Origin: Eutreptiella sp. 'Long Island Sound 2002'
Lineage: Eukaryota; Euglenozoa; Euglenophyceae; Eutreptiales; Eutreptiaceae
DNA: 64,000 nt
Direction of reading: 5' to 3'
Assembly: GCA_964036045.1 (NCBI GenBank)
Contig: OZ038383.1
Span: forward strand, 91,051,086-91,115,085
Below are positions 1 to 9,292 of this stretch, piece by piece; position 1 is the stretch's first letter, and every line of letters starts with the position of its first letter. Both the position numbers and the translations under genes were made by a program. The notes under the pieces are model-generated. The model worked only from the letters and a program-made list of their open reading frames with translations, did not search any database and was not told the DNA's origin.

Positions 1-220
1 ATTGTGAATCGGGTTATTGCTGTATTTTTGGGATCTGGTTGCTGTTCAGGGTTGAAGGAGGATTTTATTTTCTATATTTTTGGATTTTGGACCATGGAAT
101 TTGAGGGATGCAAGCGTTGATCCGGAGTAAATCAGCAGGGGTAACAGGCGGAAGGGGCACAGCGGGGGCCGGTCCTGGTAGGGACCTTCTCTACGCCAGG
201 CCCCCCACGGGAACGCGTCA
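1..220 (+). repeat. 3' end of element A 5' LTR (partial, divergent)
   Basis: The last 25-28 bases, CCAGGCCCCCCACGGGAACG followed by CGTCA, match the ends of all other LTRs here, and a primer site follows directly. Bases 1-190 do not match the corresponding part of the other LTRs. The expected self-priming segment about 125 nt before the LTR end is not visible. This may be an LTR variant, or a junction with unrelated DNA. Confidence 0.6.
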
Positions 221-231
221 AAAGCGGTTCA
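221..231 (+). other. Primer-binding site of element A (self-priming type, one mismatch)
   Basis: AAAGCGGTTCA lies immediately after the terminal GCGTCA of the LTR. It differs at one base from the AAAGCGTTTCA of elements B and C. A tRNA-primed element would begin with TGG here, and none is present. Confidence 0.65.
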
Positions 232-548
232 CCGCCGCGGGGTTAACCATCCCTCGCGTGCCACTCGGGGCCGCCTGAACCCCGAGCACCACGGGCTTCG
301 CAGCGCCGCCCGGAGCATCGCCCCGAGCGTCAGCAGCAGCGCCAAGTCCGTGAAGGAGGTGTAGCGACTGGAACTCTGACATCAGCGAGTTCCTTCGGCC
401 GACCAGTACCGGCCGCACTCCCAGCTACATCACCCACCTCGACAACCACCATCGGGCGTCTTGGTCCCAGCCCTGTAGATAGAGTGGACCACAGCATCCG
501 CCTCAACAGCCACATCCAGGACTAGTCCATCGAGAGGAGCGAGCGCCC
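232..548 (+). other. Element A leader between primer site and gag
   Basis: GC-rich untranslated leader similar to 8970-9292 and 33984-34364. I see no coding potential in it. The gag ATG context at its end (GCGCCCATGGTGAACTGG) is shared in shape by the other copies. Confidence 0.5.
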
Positions 549-3500
549 ATGGTGAACTGGCAGGAGGCGGACAAGATGCGGCCGCTGCCCCACCCCCATG
601 CGGTGCGCCTACTGCGTGGGTTGGTGTGGGAACAGCACTACCGCGACAGCAACCCCCAGTGCGAAGGCGGCATGCCCGGGAGCTTTGAGCTCCGCGAGGA
701 CATGGGCGCCGACCGCCTGCAGGCAGTGGAAGACTGGCTGCGGGTGGAAGGATACGCCTACCGCTTCTGCCAGAAGTGCTGCAGGGTCTGGACCCGCCCG
801 GACAGGCCTGGCAAAGGGCTGCGCCCGGACGGGATTGATGAGGACGAGAAACCCCAACGAGTACCTGTCGGGCGCCACGATGAACGTCTCTACATGGGAC
901 ATGATCGGAAAGAAGTTCCCGGAACCGGGGAACGAGCGCACGCTGCAGGCCAGCAACAGCAGCGCGTCCCCGGGGAAGGGGAAGCAATCTGCCAGGGACA
1001 GGAAGCGGGACAAGAAATGGCGGGAGTACCAGGAATCCCTGGCCGCCGAAGCCCCCCAAAGCCGCGGAGAACGATACCCGGGACGGGACCCCAGCCCCCA
1101 GCCCCCAACGGACCAGTGGCGGTCACCACCCGCTCACACCACCCTTGGCGACTTCCTCGAAGTCGCCAAGAAGGCCAAGACCAAGCCACATCAGCTGCAC
1201 CTGAGGAAGTCAGGCCCCAGCAGCGACGTGGAGTCGGCTCACTGGGGGAGGATGCCGGCCGACCAGGCCAGCTCCAGGAGCAGCGTCGCTTCCGACCGAA
1301 GGGACGTGGCCCGCGCCTGCGAGCGCGCCTGTGGGGTGCTCTGCAACCTTCAGGTTGCCTGGCAACGGGCCACGCAGCAGAACGCTGCCGTGAAGGGCGC
1401 CGTCAGGATCCCCCAGGAGGAGGCCACAGATTTGGGGAGAGGCATGGCCTTCCACGCCTCGACCGTGGCGGCCATTGCGGCCGGTCTCACAGCTGCAGCC
1501 GCCCAGGAGGCAGCGACTGCCCGGGTCAGGGGTGAGGTGGAGGCAGCCGCCCAGGAAGCCCGCCTGGCCCAGGACGCCATTGTCCGTAAGGGAGCCGAGG
1601 TGAAAGTCCTGGAAGAGGCGCTTGCCCAAGAGAGGGCAAGGAAGGAGGCAGGGAAAGGGCCCACGCTGAAGCAATGGCCATGGCCCCAGCGGACGCCGCC
1701 AGGAAGGACGCCATCGAGGCCGCGCGACGGGAGGTCGCTGAGGAGAGGGCCAAGACGGAGGCGGAGCTGGCAGCATTGGAAGCGGAGAAGGCTCGGCTGC
1801 AGCGGGCTGGGGAAGTTGAGGCTGCCTGTGCCCAGGAGGAGGCCGAAAGGCGAGCTGCCGCAGCCACGACCGCCGCAATGGAGGAGGCGGACGCCAAGCT
1901 CCAGCGCAAGACCTTCCCGGGAGGATCCCGAGTGGAGACCCTTCGAAAGGTCTTCGAAGGGGACGGCTCCTCCAAGATGACGCTGGATCTGGAGGAGGTC
2001 GACACGGGCAGCAGTGGGGACAGTGGCCCCACCGCTTACCGACGAAAGAGGGGTAAGGGGAAGACCCCCGAGAGGTCACGGAGGCCAGCGGGCGGACACC
2101 CCCACGACTCCGACCCCTTCTTCACCGCCAGGGACGGGGGTGCACGAGACCGCCGACATCGCCGGGGAATGGCTGGCGGAGGAGGCGCAGATGTCCCCAT
2201 GGAGCTGGAGGGTGAGGGTTAGGATCTCCCTCCTCCCTACCGGAGCTCGGAGTGTTCCGCGTGGGAGACCGAGACGACCAGGTGGGGCGACATGGACGAG
2301 GATGAAGACATGGACTTCGGTTACACGGAGAAGCCCCCATCCTCCGACCCACCGAGGCGACCCGGCGGAGACCCACCAGGACCCCCTGGCGGAGGCCTGT
2401 CAGGACCCCCTGGAGGACGTACACCAGGTGGACCCCCCAGAGGTGGACCCCCTGGCGGGGGAGGACCCCCTTGACCGGATGGGCCCAGCGGAGGCCCTCC
2501 TGGAGGACCCCCTGGGGACCCCGACGGCCCGCCGAAAGATGGTGGCCCGGAGGCCACTTGGCGGTGGATCGTCCACCTCCGCAGGAGGGTCCAGTCCCTC
2601 GAGCGCGAGGTAGACACGGGCAAAGGCGAGATGATCTGCATCGCCAGGGTTGCCGCGGGCGCACAGAGGGAACTGGACATCGCCAAGAAGGAGATGGTCA
2701 AGATCGCCAAGGTCGCCACTGCTGCCCACAGGGAGCTGGACATCGCCAGGGGCGAGACCAGGCTGCTGAACAAGGTCATCAACGGCCTGCAGCAGAGGTT
2801 GGACAGGCTGGAAAACCGGGGAAGCTTAGGCAGCGACCCCCCACCCTTGGAATCCGGCTCGTCGGACGACAGCTGGGGACCTGGACCAGGTCCGGGCAGT
2901 GCCCACGCCCCCGGCGGAGCCCCCAGGAGTCGCCCCAGCACCAGTGCCCCCTCGCTCAGCGCCCCCTCTCATCAAAGCGCGGGCCGCCGTAACGAGCGGG
3001 TGCCGCCCGGCAGAGGCAGTGAGGAGTGGCGTGATGAGTGGTTCAGTGCGAAGTACCACAACCGCCGTGCTCCACCGCGGACACCGGTACCCCCCCTGAC
3101 GCCCCGCACCAGCCCAGGAGCCAATCCCAATGCCTGGCGGGCGTTATGGTGGACTCAGAGATGAGGTCCCCGCAGGGGACGTGGATTGGGATGTCGGCGG
3201 AGGCGAGGAAGACCTGGAGGAGTTCGGCATTTCCCCTGCCGCGTGTTGTACGACAGGAGGCCGCTGGACGCAACCGCTGGCGCCGTGATGAGCAGGCATA
3301 CATGGAAGGTGTACGGCGTGAACATCTAGGTTGAGCGTACATGGAGGAACCACGGCGTAGCCACATGGATACCGTGGAGGAGATGGAAGTGGCTGCCGTG
3401 GGAGTCCGTGACGGGACGCTGATGGGAACCTCGGTTGACCTCGCGGCCGGCGTTCATGGTCTCTAAGGCCGCGGATGCCGCCGTGTGGGAAGACCTGAAG

Positions 3501-4909
3501 GACATCAAACCCCCCACGTACGATGGCAACCCCCTCAACCTTGACCGCTTCCTGGAGAAGCTGGATGATTGGGGGATGACCGTCACTGAAGACATGGATC
3601 CCGCAGATGCGGAGAAATATGTCTTCAAACGGTTCACGTGGCGCCTGCCGGATGTGCTCCAAGAGCTACACTTCGTGGCAACCAAGGAGGGGAAAATCAA
3701 GACCCTCAAGGAAGCCAAGAAGTGCTCAACGAGCGGGAGCGCGTGGACGCTCCGCAGGTGGCTGCGGAGCGGTGGAAGGCCATCAAGCTTCAGCATGATG
3801 GTCAGGAGATCCGCCTACGAGATTGGCGGGACTTCCGGGGGTAATACACCCTCTTCCGCCGCCACGTGGAGGACTGGAATGAGGCCCGTCTGCTCTCCAT
3901 GCTGCCGGAAGCATGGATCAGGAGAGTCACCAAGGAGGAAGCCAAGAGGGCGAAGTCCAACCACACGGTCAAGATGATTCTCCCCAAGGAGTATCATACG
4001 AACGTGGTTGCTTGGACAAGGAAGAACGTGACCTGGGATGTCAAACGGCACTCCCTGTGGAAAGCCCTCCTCATCACCGTCACGGGCGATCGCGAGAAGA
4101 CCACGATGTGGCGCCTTGATGAGTGTGACGTGGGCGGCCAGACCATCTGTCTGCAGGCCATCCCGGCGCGGATGAGTTGCGACGAGGTCCTGGAGTGGGT
4201 TAGAGAGGAGGTACTCAAGGAGTACAGGAACCTCCACCACACCCGCGGGTTGAAGCCCGACGACCGTGACGTCAACTACGTTGGCGAGGGGTCTGGCGGG
4301 GAAGCTGCCATGGACCCAGCGGAAGCCGATGGCGATGAGGCTCCCGACAACGATGAGGACGACGATGAGCCCACCGAGATGGCTGTTTGTGCCTTTGTGG
4401 CCAACAACCTGAACACGGGGAGCAACCGGGGAAGCTGGAAGCCCCTGCAGAAGGGTTCGAAGAGGAAGGAGAAGAAGGTGCCCCGCCGCATTGGCGACCC
4501 TCCGCTGTCCTTTGGGGAGTTCATATGAGCTCACCCTCAGGGCTAGTTCGTGTGTTCTGGGAGGAACAAAGGGTTCAACCATGACCACCGAACATGCCTC
4601 ATCCTCAAGGCCGACTGGGAGGCTTACAAGAAGGGGCACGGGTCGAAAAAGCGTGCACCCGCGGGTATCCGGGAGACCAAGGTGAAGGTCACCAAGGACG
4701 ATCTCTCCAAGGTGATGTCGGTGGGGATCGAGTTGGCCAAGGAGATCCAGGAGATCAGGAAGTCCTGGGTCCCCAGGTCGGAAGACAAGAACAAGGAGAA
4801 CAAAGAGAAGGACAAGGACAAGAAGGGTAAGAAAGGGGGAAAGAAGAAGGGTGTCAACGAGGTAGATGCGGAGGAGAGTACCCCTACTACCACAACCGAC
4901 GCCCCCTAG
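549..4909 (+). pseudogene. gag: Degraded gag of element A
   Basis: The product begins MVNWQEADK. It has an N-terminal Cys/Trp-rich part, an Ala/Glu/Arg-rich coiled coil (about 1450-1900), a Gly-Pro-rich segment (about 2340-2475) and a second short coiled coil (about 2640-2810). A capsid-like region follows (PPTYDGNPLNLDRFLEKL, about 3510-3560), then an acidic stretch, a Cys/His knuckle region and a Lys-rich tail ending in TAG at 4907. Gag would form the particle and bind element RNA. The reading frame shifts near 850, 1650 and 3730. Stops lie at 2220 (GAG in other copies), 2472 (GGA), 4526 (CGA) and 4544, where TAG replaces the first Cys of the knuckle. This is the only copy that keeps the Lys-rich tail free of a stop before the terminal TAG. 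Compared with ordinary Ty3-type gag, the roughly 900-residue N-terminal extension is unusual. Confidence 0.85.
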
Positions 4910-4942
4910 CGGAGCCCCTGCAGCCAAGGGCCCCAGCTAGGG
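4904..4942 (+). promoter_or_regulatory. Putative UAG readthrough element at gag/pol boundary (element A)
   Basis: The gag stop TAG (4907-4909) is in the same frame as the downstream pol reading. CCCTAGC (4904-4910), which contains the stop, is exactly complementary to GCTAGGG (4936-4942). Between them GCCC and GGGC can form an inner stem. The same 39 bases recur unchanged in element B. Stop-codon readthrough, as in gammaretroviruses, is inference. Confidence 0.45.
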
Positions 4943-5669
4943 CGGTCGCAGGATGGTGTCGTGGGAAGCGCCACACCATCCCAGTCGGGAGACAATGAGC
5001 ACAAAGGGATTGCCGTGGCCGGAAGGCCCGGTCCGGCACCAAAAACGAAAGACAGTTGCAGTGGCAGGGTGAGGGCAAGTGAAGGCACGAACCCTTGCAC
5101 CCGTCCATCCTTCGCGACCAAGAATGTATTTGATGTGCTTCAAGATCTATTGGAGAGTATCGGAGGATCACCCGGACCGCAGCTGGATGCTGCAGATGGG
5201 CAGCCTGAGCCCATTGTCCAGGACCTGCACCAGTCGCTTATTGAGCTTCTGGAACGGCCGGAGATCCTGAGCTTGCATGCGGTGCGCCGTGTGCGGCGTG
5301 AGCGGCAGTTGCACCTTAAGGTCTGTGCCTTATGCGGGGAAGTGGAGAAGGTCTTCGACGTGTTGGTCGACACGGGAGCTCAGGTCAGCTTGGTCAAGGC
5401 TGGCATACTTCCGCCACAGTGCTTGACCGACAGTCGGAAGCCTGTCAGGCTGAAGGTGGCGAACGGCCAGTACATGGTGGGAGGCAGAAGGGAAGCGGCC
5501 ATTGGGCTGCAGTTTGTGAACCACTGTGAGCTGAGCCGACCGGACCTCGGCAAGGAAATCATCCTGCAAGATGGGCTGGGACATGATCGTTGGGTACGAC
5601 TTCATGATGGAGACGGACTCCGGCGTTCTCCCGGCCCAAGTCTCAATGACCCTGTACCAGGACGACCAG
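4910..5669 (+). pseudogene. pol: Pol fragment of element A: aspartic protease, cut by element B
   Basis: The retroviral-type aspartic protease signature VLVDTGAQVSLVKAG lies near 5360-5400. The flap-side motif MIVGYDFM follows near 5583. The protease would cleave the Gag-Pol polyprotein in the particle. About 25 bases around 5570 present in copies B and C are missing, which shifts the frame inside the protease. The coding sequence stops abruptly at GACGACCAG, where the LTR of element B begins. The in-frame region just after the gag TAG has no ATG, which fits translation as a gag extension. The nearest ATG (4953) is in another frame. Confidence 0.85.
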
Positions 5670-7535
5670 TGAAGCGGTACCCAGAACCCCATGACCATGG
5701 TGGGGTATGTACGGAGGGGAAGACGCCCGGTGAAGCCCGGTGAGAGCCTGGCAGGAGCGTGTCCCTGGCCGTAAAGCCCCCGTGACGGCATTCCGGCCAC
5801 TTCGGGCATGTTACCATGTACCGGCAAACTGCCATTTGCCGGTATCTTACTATTTCGCGCCAATCTGCCCCGCACCGCCTTCGGCCGTCGATTCGGCAAC
5901 CTAACCCTAACAACAGATGTAGGTAAGACGTGTTTGTGTGAGAGATCTGGGCATTTCAGCTATTAGCGGCCGCATCGGCAACCGATGTGTCGCCCGCTGA
6001 GATTTACACATCAGAATATCAGGAATCAACAGGGTTTTTTTTTCATATTGTTTCCGTAAATTTTCACGCTTCCGTTCTGATAATCCATGTTTTGACTGCT
6101 GGCGGTTGGCTCGCGACTTTAGCGTAACCGCCAGTTTAACTGTTACTTACAGACATTTTAGCGCAATCCGTGACGAAGACTCTAAAGTCTTCAGGAATTG
6201 CATTGATGCATCCGCAATTTTCACATTGTACACTCGCAACCTTAATCCGAATTTTTCAGGATGTCGAAATCAGATTTTCGACTTCGACATCCCCGCACTT
6301 GATTTGACCTCTTCCGAGTGGACCTACGTGCTTTCCTATGCACGAATCAACTTTCCTTTTGTCTTGCCCTCCATTTGTCCTAGAGATATGGGCAAAACAA
6401 AGTTGATTCGTGAGGCCACTTGTGAGGGTCATATCTCCTGCTGCTTGCGAGTAATGACAATAAGAAAGCATGGGATGTATTCACAATACTCCCGACTTAA
6501 TTTAGGAAGCTTTATACGCCTTGCGTCCCCACACGTGCGCGCTAGCGTAATGGATCATGGTTAAGAGGGTAGAGTTTGCGTCATAACTCTTTGGCCATGA
6601 TATTCCGTCCGTTAGCATAACTTTGGAGTGTAGCGCGCGAGTGTTGGTGTTGCATAGGAACTTTTTCTTGAGTTCCTTTGAGCGATTGACACAAAGTTAT
6701 GGCCTTGGAGGGGCATGACATATCGTGGGGGGAGCTACCTTGTTGGGCAGTATGTGGTATGTGCCATGTGTTGTATTGCGTGCCCATTTGGCCGGTTTGG
6801 CTGAGAGTGATACACCCACCAATGGACCTCATATTGCACGAGGCCCTTCCTTATACTCCCCACGATCAATTGCGAGCCTAACCTTCATGGAAGGAAGCTT
6901 GTGTGGCGATCCCAAAGAGATGCGTTGGGAGCAAGGTGTGTGTTTTGCAATTTTCCATATTTTCATGTGCCCACTTGGGAAGTAGCGCCCGTGACCTTTC
7001 AAAGCGCCCCAAGTGGAGCACATATGTGGAATCGGAAGTCATTGGTGTCAAGTTATTGTGTTTAGAAGGATTGGTCGGTTACTCAATCCAAGCCGAAGAT
7101 ATTATAATATATTTGTGCGCCTTTCAAGGCACTTTTGGGTGTTTTTTCGCCAATATTGCTGTTTTTTGCCCGTCATGATGTCAAGTGGCGACCGTGTATC
7201 TCGAAGTTGCGCTCACTTTACATCCTGACTCAAATATGTTCTGCTCCATTGACATCATGACCCAAGTATGTTATGAGGGTACACACTTCGGTGCCCAACA
7301 TATCTTGGACCCGGCGAATAACTCCTCTTGGGCTTGGCATACCGTGGCCGCCATGTTGGCAATTTGGGACTATCCCAACTCATGGGCTCACTTGGCGACC
7401 CTGCCATTCCCAAAACCAGAGGAGTTGGGCGACGCCCAAAAGATATGTTGGACGCATATGACTTGATACCAATCCTATGGCACACTCCGGTCCAAGTCGG
7501 GCATGTGCCTCATTTGCCCCAACCATGAGTGTGCG

Positions 7536-7785
7536 CATTTTTGGCGATTTTGAGCAACTTTCCACATTTTCTGCCCGCCGTGCACCATGTTCAGCTACCT
7601 CGTGCACTCCGGACACATGGACCAACGGACCATATATGACATGGGTGATATGGACATTGGCATTTTTGGCCATTTTGAGCAATTTTCCACTTTTGTTGCC
7701 CGCCGTGCACTATGTTGAGCCCACCCGTGCATGCCGAACGCATGGACCAATTGACCATATACGACATGGGTGTTATGTATATTGG
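7536..7785 (+). repeat. 125-bp tandem duplication inside the B 5' LTR
   Basis: Two units of 125 bp (7536-7660 and 7661-7785) each start CATTTTTGGC and run through GACATGGGTG to ATTGG. The right LTR of B and the C and E LTRs have one unit. The second unit resembles the version in the minus-strand LTR at about 60780-60910 more than its neighbour. It accounts for most of the extra length of this LTR. Confidence 0.75.
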
Positions 7786-8833
7786 TCCCCATGGCTCGCA
7801 CACCACGTGGGCGAAGCGGAGCAACCTTCGTTAAGGTGCTAGCCCAAACTGAGTGTGGACAATTTTGCCATTTTGGCATTTGTGGACCCAATTGGGAGTG
7901 TCACCAAGCCGAATGGCATGGAGATCTTTGGGAGCCAAGTGCATGGGTGTCCTGGTTGGACTCCAGGTCGATGGCGTATGGAATGGCGGATCAGATCTCC
8001 TAGCCGGCGTGGAGACTATTGGGAGCACCCCCAAATTTTGGCTCATTTTGAGTAGCCAAAATGACCCCCTTTTGGGACCCCAATTTCACCCCCCCGTGTG
8101 GTCCATTGGCGGCCCCATATCTATATGCCCCTGACGAGCCTGGACCTAACTTTAAGTTGTACACTCAGATAGAGGACCTAGGTCCTGCCTCCTCTCCTGT
8201 GAGTCATTGGCCTTGCCCTGGCCGGGCGAGCCACGCGTGGGAATGACGCCAATTTTGGTGATTTTTGGCAGCATGACCCCCCTTGACGAGCCCGTGGTGC
8301 CCTGATGCCGGGACCTCAGAGGCAGCCAGGTTGCGTGAGGGCTTCAAGGAGTTCATACTCGAAGGGCATAGGGTTAGTTGCCTCGTCCCTACCTGTGACG
8401 GGTCCGGACGAGGGGTCAATTTTGGAGATTTTTGAGCTAATATCAGCTTCGGCTGAAACAGCCCATTTTCAGCTACCAACTCCTAGGGGATAATGGCGGG
8501 GCCATATCTCTGGCTCAGAGAGGAGTTGAGACCTGCCGTTAAGGGAGCATAGGGAGCTACTGTCGGCTGGCCTTGGCTCGCCTTGGCAGGACGCGACACC
8601 CCCCCTATGGGCAGGGTTTCAGGGTCCGGACTGAGCAGGGCATGGGTTGTGTTTGAGCCCCCGCCCCCATCAGCCACTGAGAGGGTCGGACCTGGGATTG
8701 GGATATGAGTTGGGACTGAGTGTCTATTGTCCTGTGATGCCCTTACCCCAGTCCAGTCTTAACACCATGTGTACATATCCTGATGTGTTGCTGTACATAC
8801 TTTTGCTTCCTTGTTTCAGAGTGGCAAGGATCC

Positions 8834-8844
8834 TGAAACGCTTT
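8834..8844 (+). promoter_or_regulatory. Presumed transcript 5' end / self-primer segment of B
   Basis: TGAAACGCTTT is exactly complementary to the primer site at 8959-8969 and lies 125 nt before the LTR end. In Tf1-type elements the first bases of the RNA act as primer, so transcription would start about here. A weak TATA-like stretch (TACATACTTTT, 8794-8804) lies 30-40 bases upstream. Confidence 0.6.
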
Positions 8845-8958
8845 GTCACATGACACGAGCGCATTGATGCCCCTGTGAGCGTAGTGCTTTGCCTGCCTGC
8901 TCACTTGTGCGTGTCAACCGCAGCGTCCCGTGGCCAGGCCCCCTACAGGAACGCGTCA

Positions 8959-8969
8959 AAAGCGTTTCA
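8959..8969 (+). other. Self-primed primer-binding site of element B
   Basis: AAAGCGTTTCA starts at the first base after the LTR. It pairs perfectly over 11 nt with 8834-8844. It does not begin with TGG as a tRNA-complementary site would. Confidence 0.75.
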
Positions 8970-9292
8970 CCGCCGCGGGGTTACCCATCCCTCGCGTGTC
9001 ACTCGGGGCCACCAACCCCGAGCAGCGCGGCGCCGCAGCTCGCAGCTCGCAGCTTGCAGCGCAGCGCAGCGGCTCGCAGCGCCGCCCAGCGACAGCGCCG
9101 AGTCCGTGAAGGAAGTGCGGGGACCAGAACTCCGTCATCAACGAGTTCCCTCGGCCGTCCAGCAAGGCCGCACTCCGAGCTACAGCAACCACTTCCACAA
9201 CCACCGGCCGACCAGCACCGGCCGCACTCCCAGTCCAGTGCTACATCACCCACCTCAACAACCACCCCAGGACCACTCCATCGAGAACACCG
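8970..9292 (+). other. Element B leader
   Basis: GC-rich untranslated leader with short repeats of CGCAGCT and CAGCG near 9030-9080. No gene is seen in it. Confidence 0.5.

Larger units (their letters stand above)
5670..8958 (+). repeat. 5' LTR of element B (3.29 kb)
   Basis: It begins TGAAGCGG and ends ACGCGTCA, so it has TG...CA ends within a short imperfect inverted repeat. It is unusually long for an LTR and has no convincing coding region. Two inverted repeats stand out. GATGTCGAA at 6260-6268 pairs with TTCGACATC at 6283-6291. CACGAATCAACTTT at 6341-6354 pairs with AAAGTTGATTCGTG at 6399-6412. Both recur in the other LTRs. It carries CCTAACCCTAAC plus a short extra segment (about 5900-5950) that is shared with the right LTR of B but absent from element C LTRs. 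Confidence 0.9.

Noticed and set aside
5900-5912. Telomere or telomeric insertion
   Set aside because: Only two CCTAAC-type units, found inside both LTRs of one element.
8959-8980. tRNA-primed primer-binding site
   Set aside because: No TGG follows the LTR end in any copy, while an exact 11-nt complement exists inside the LTR.
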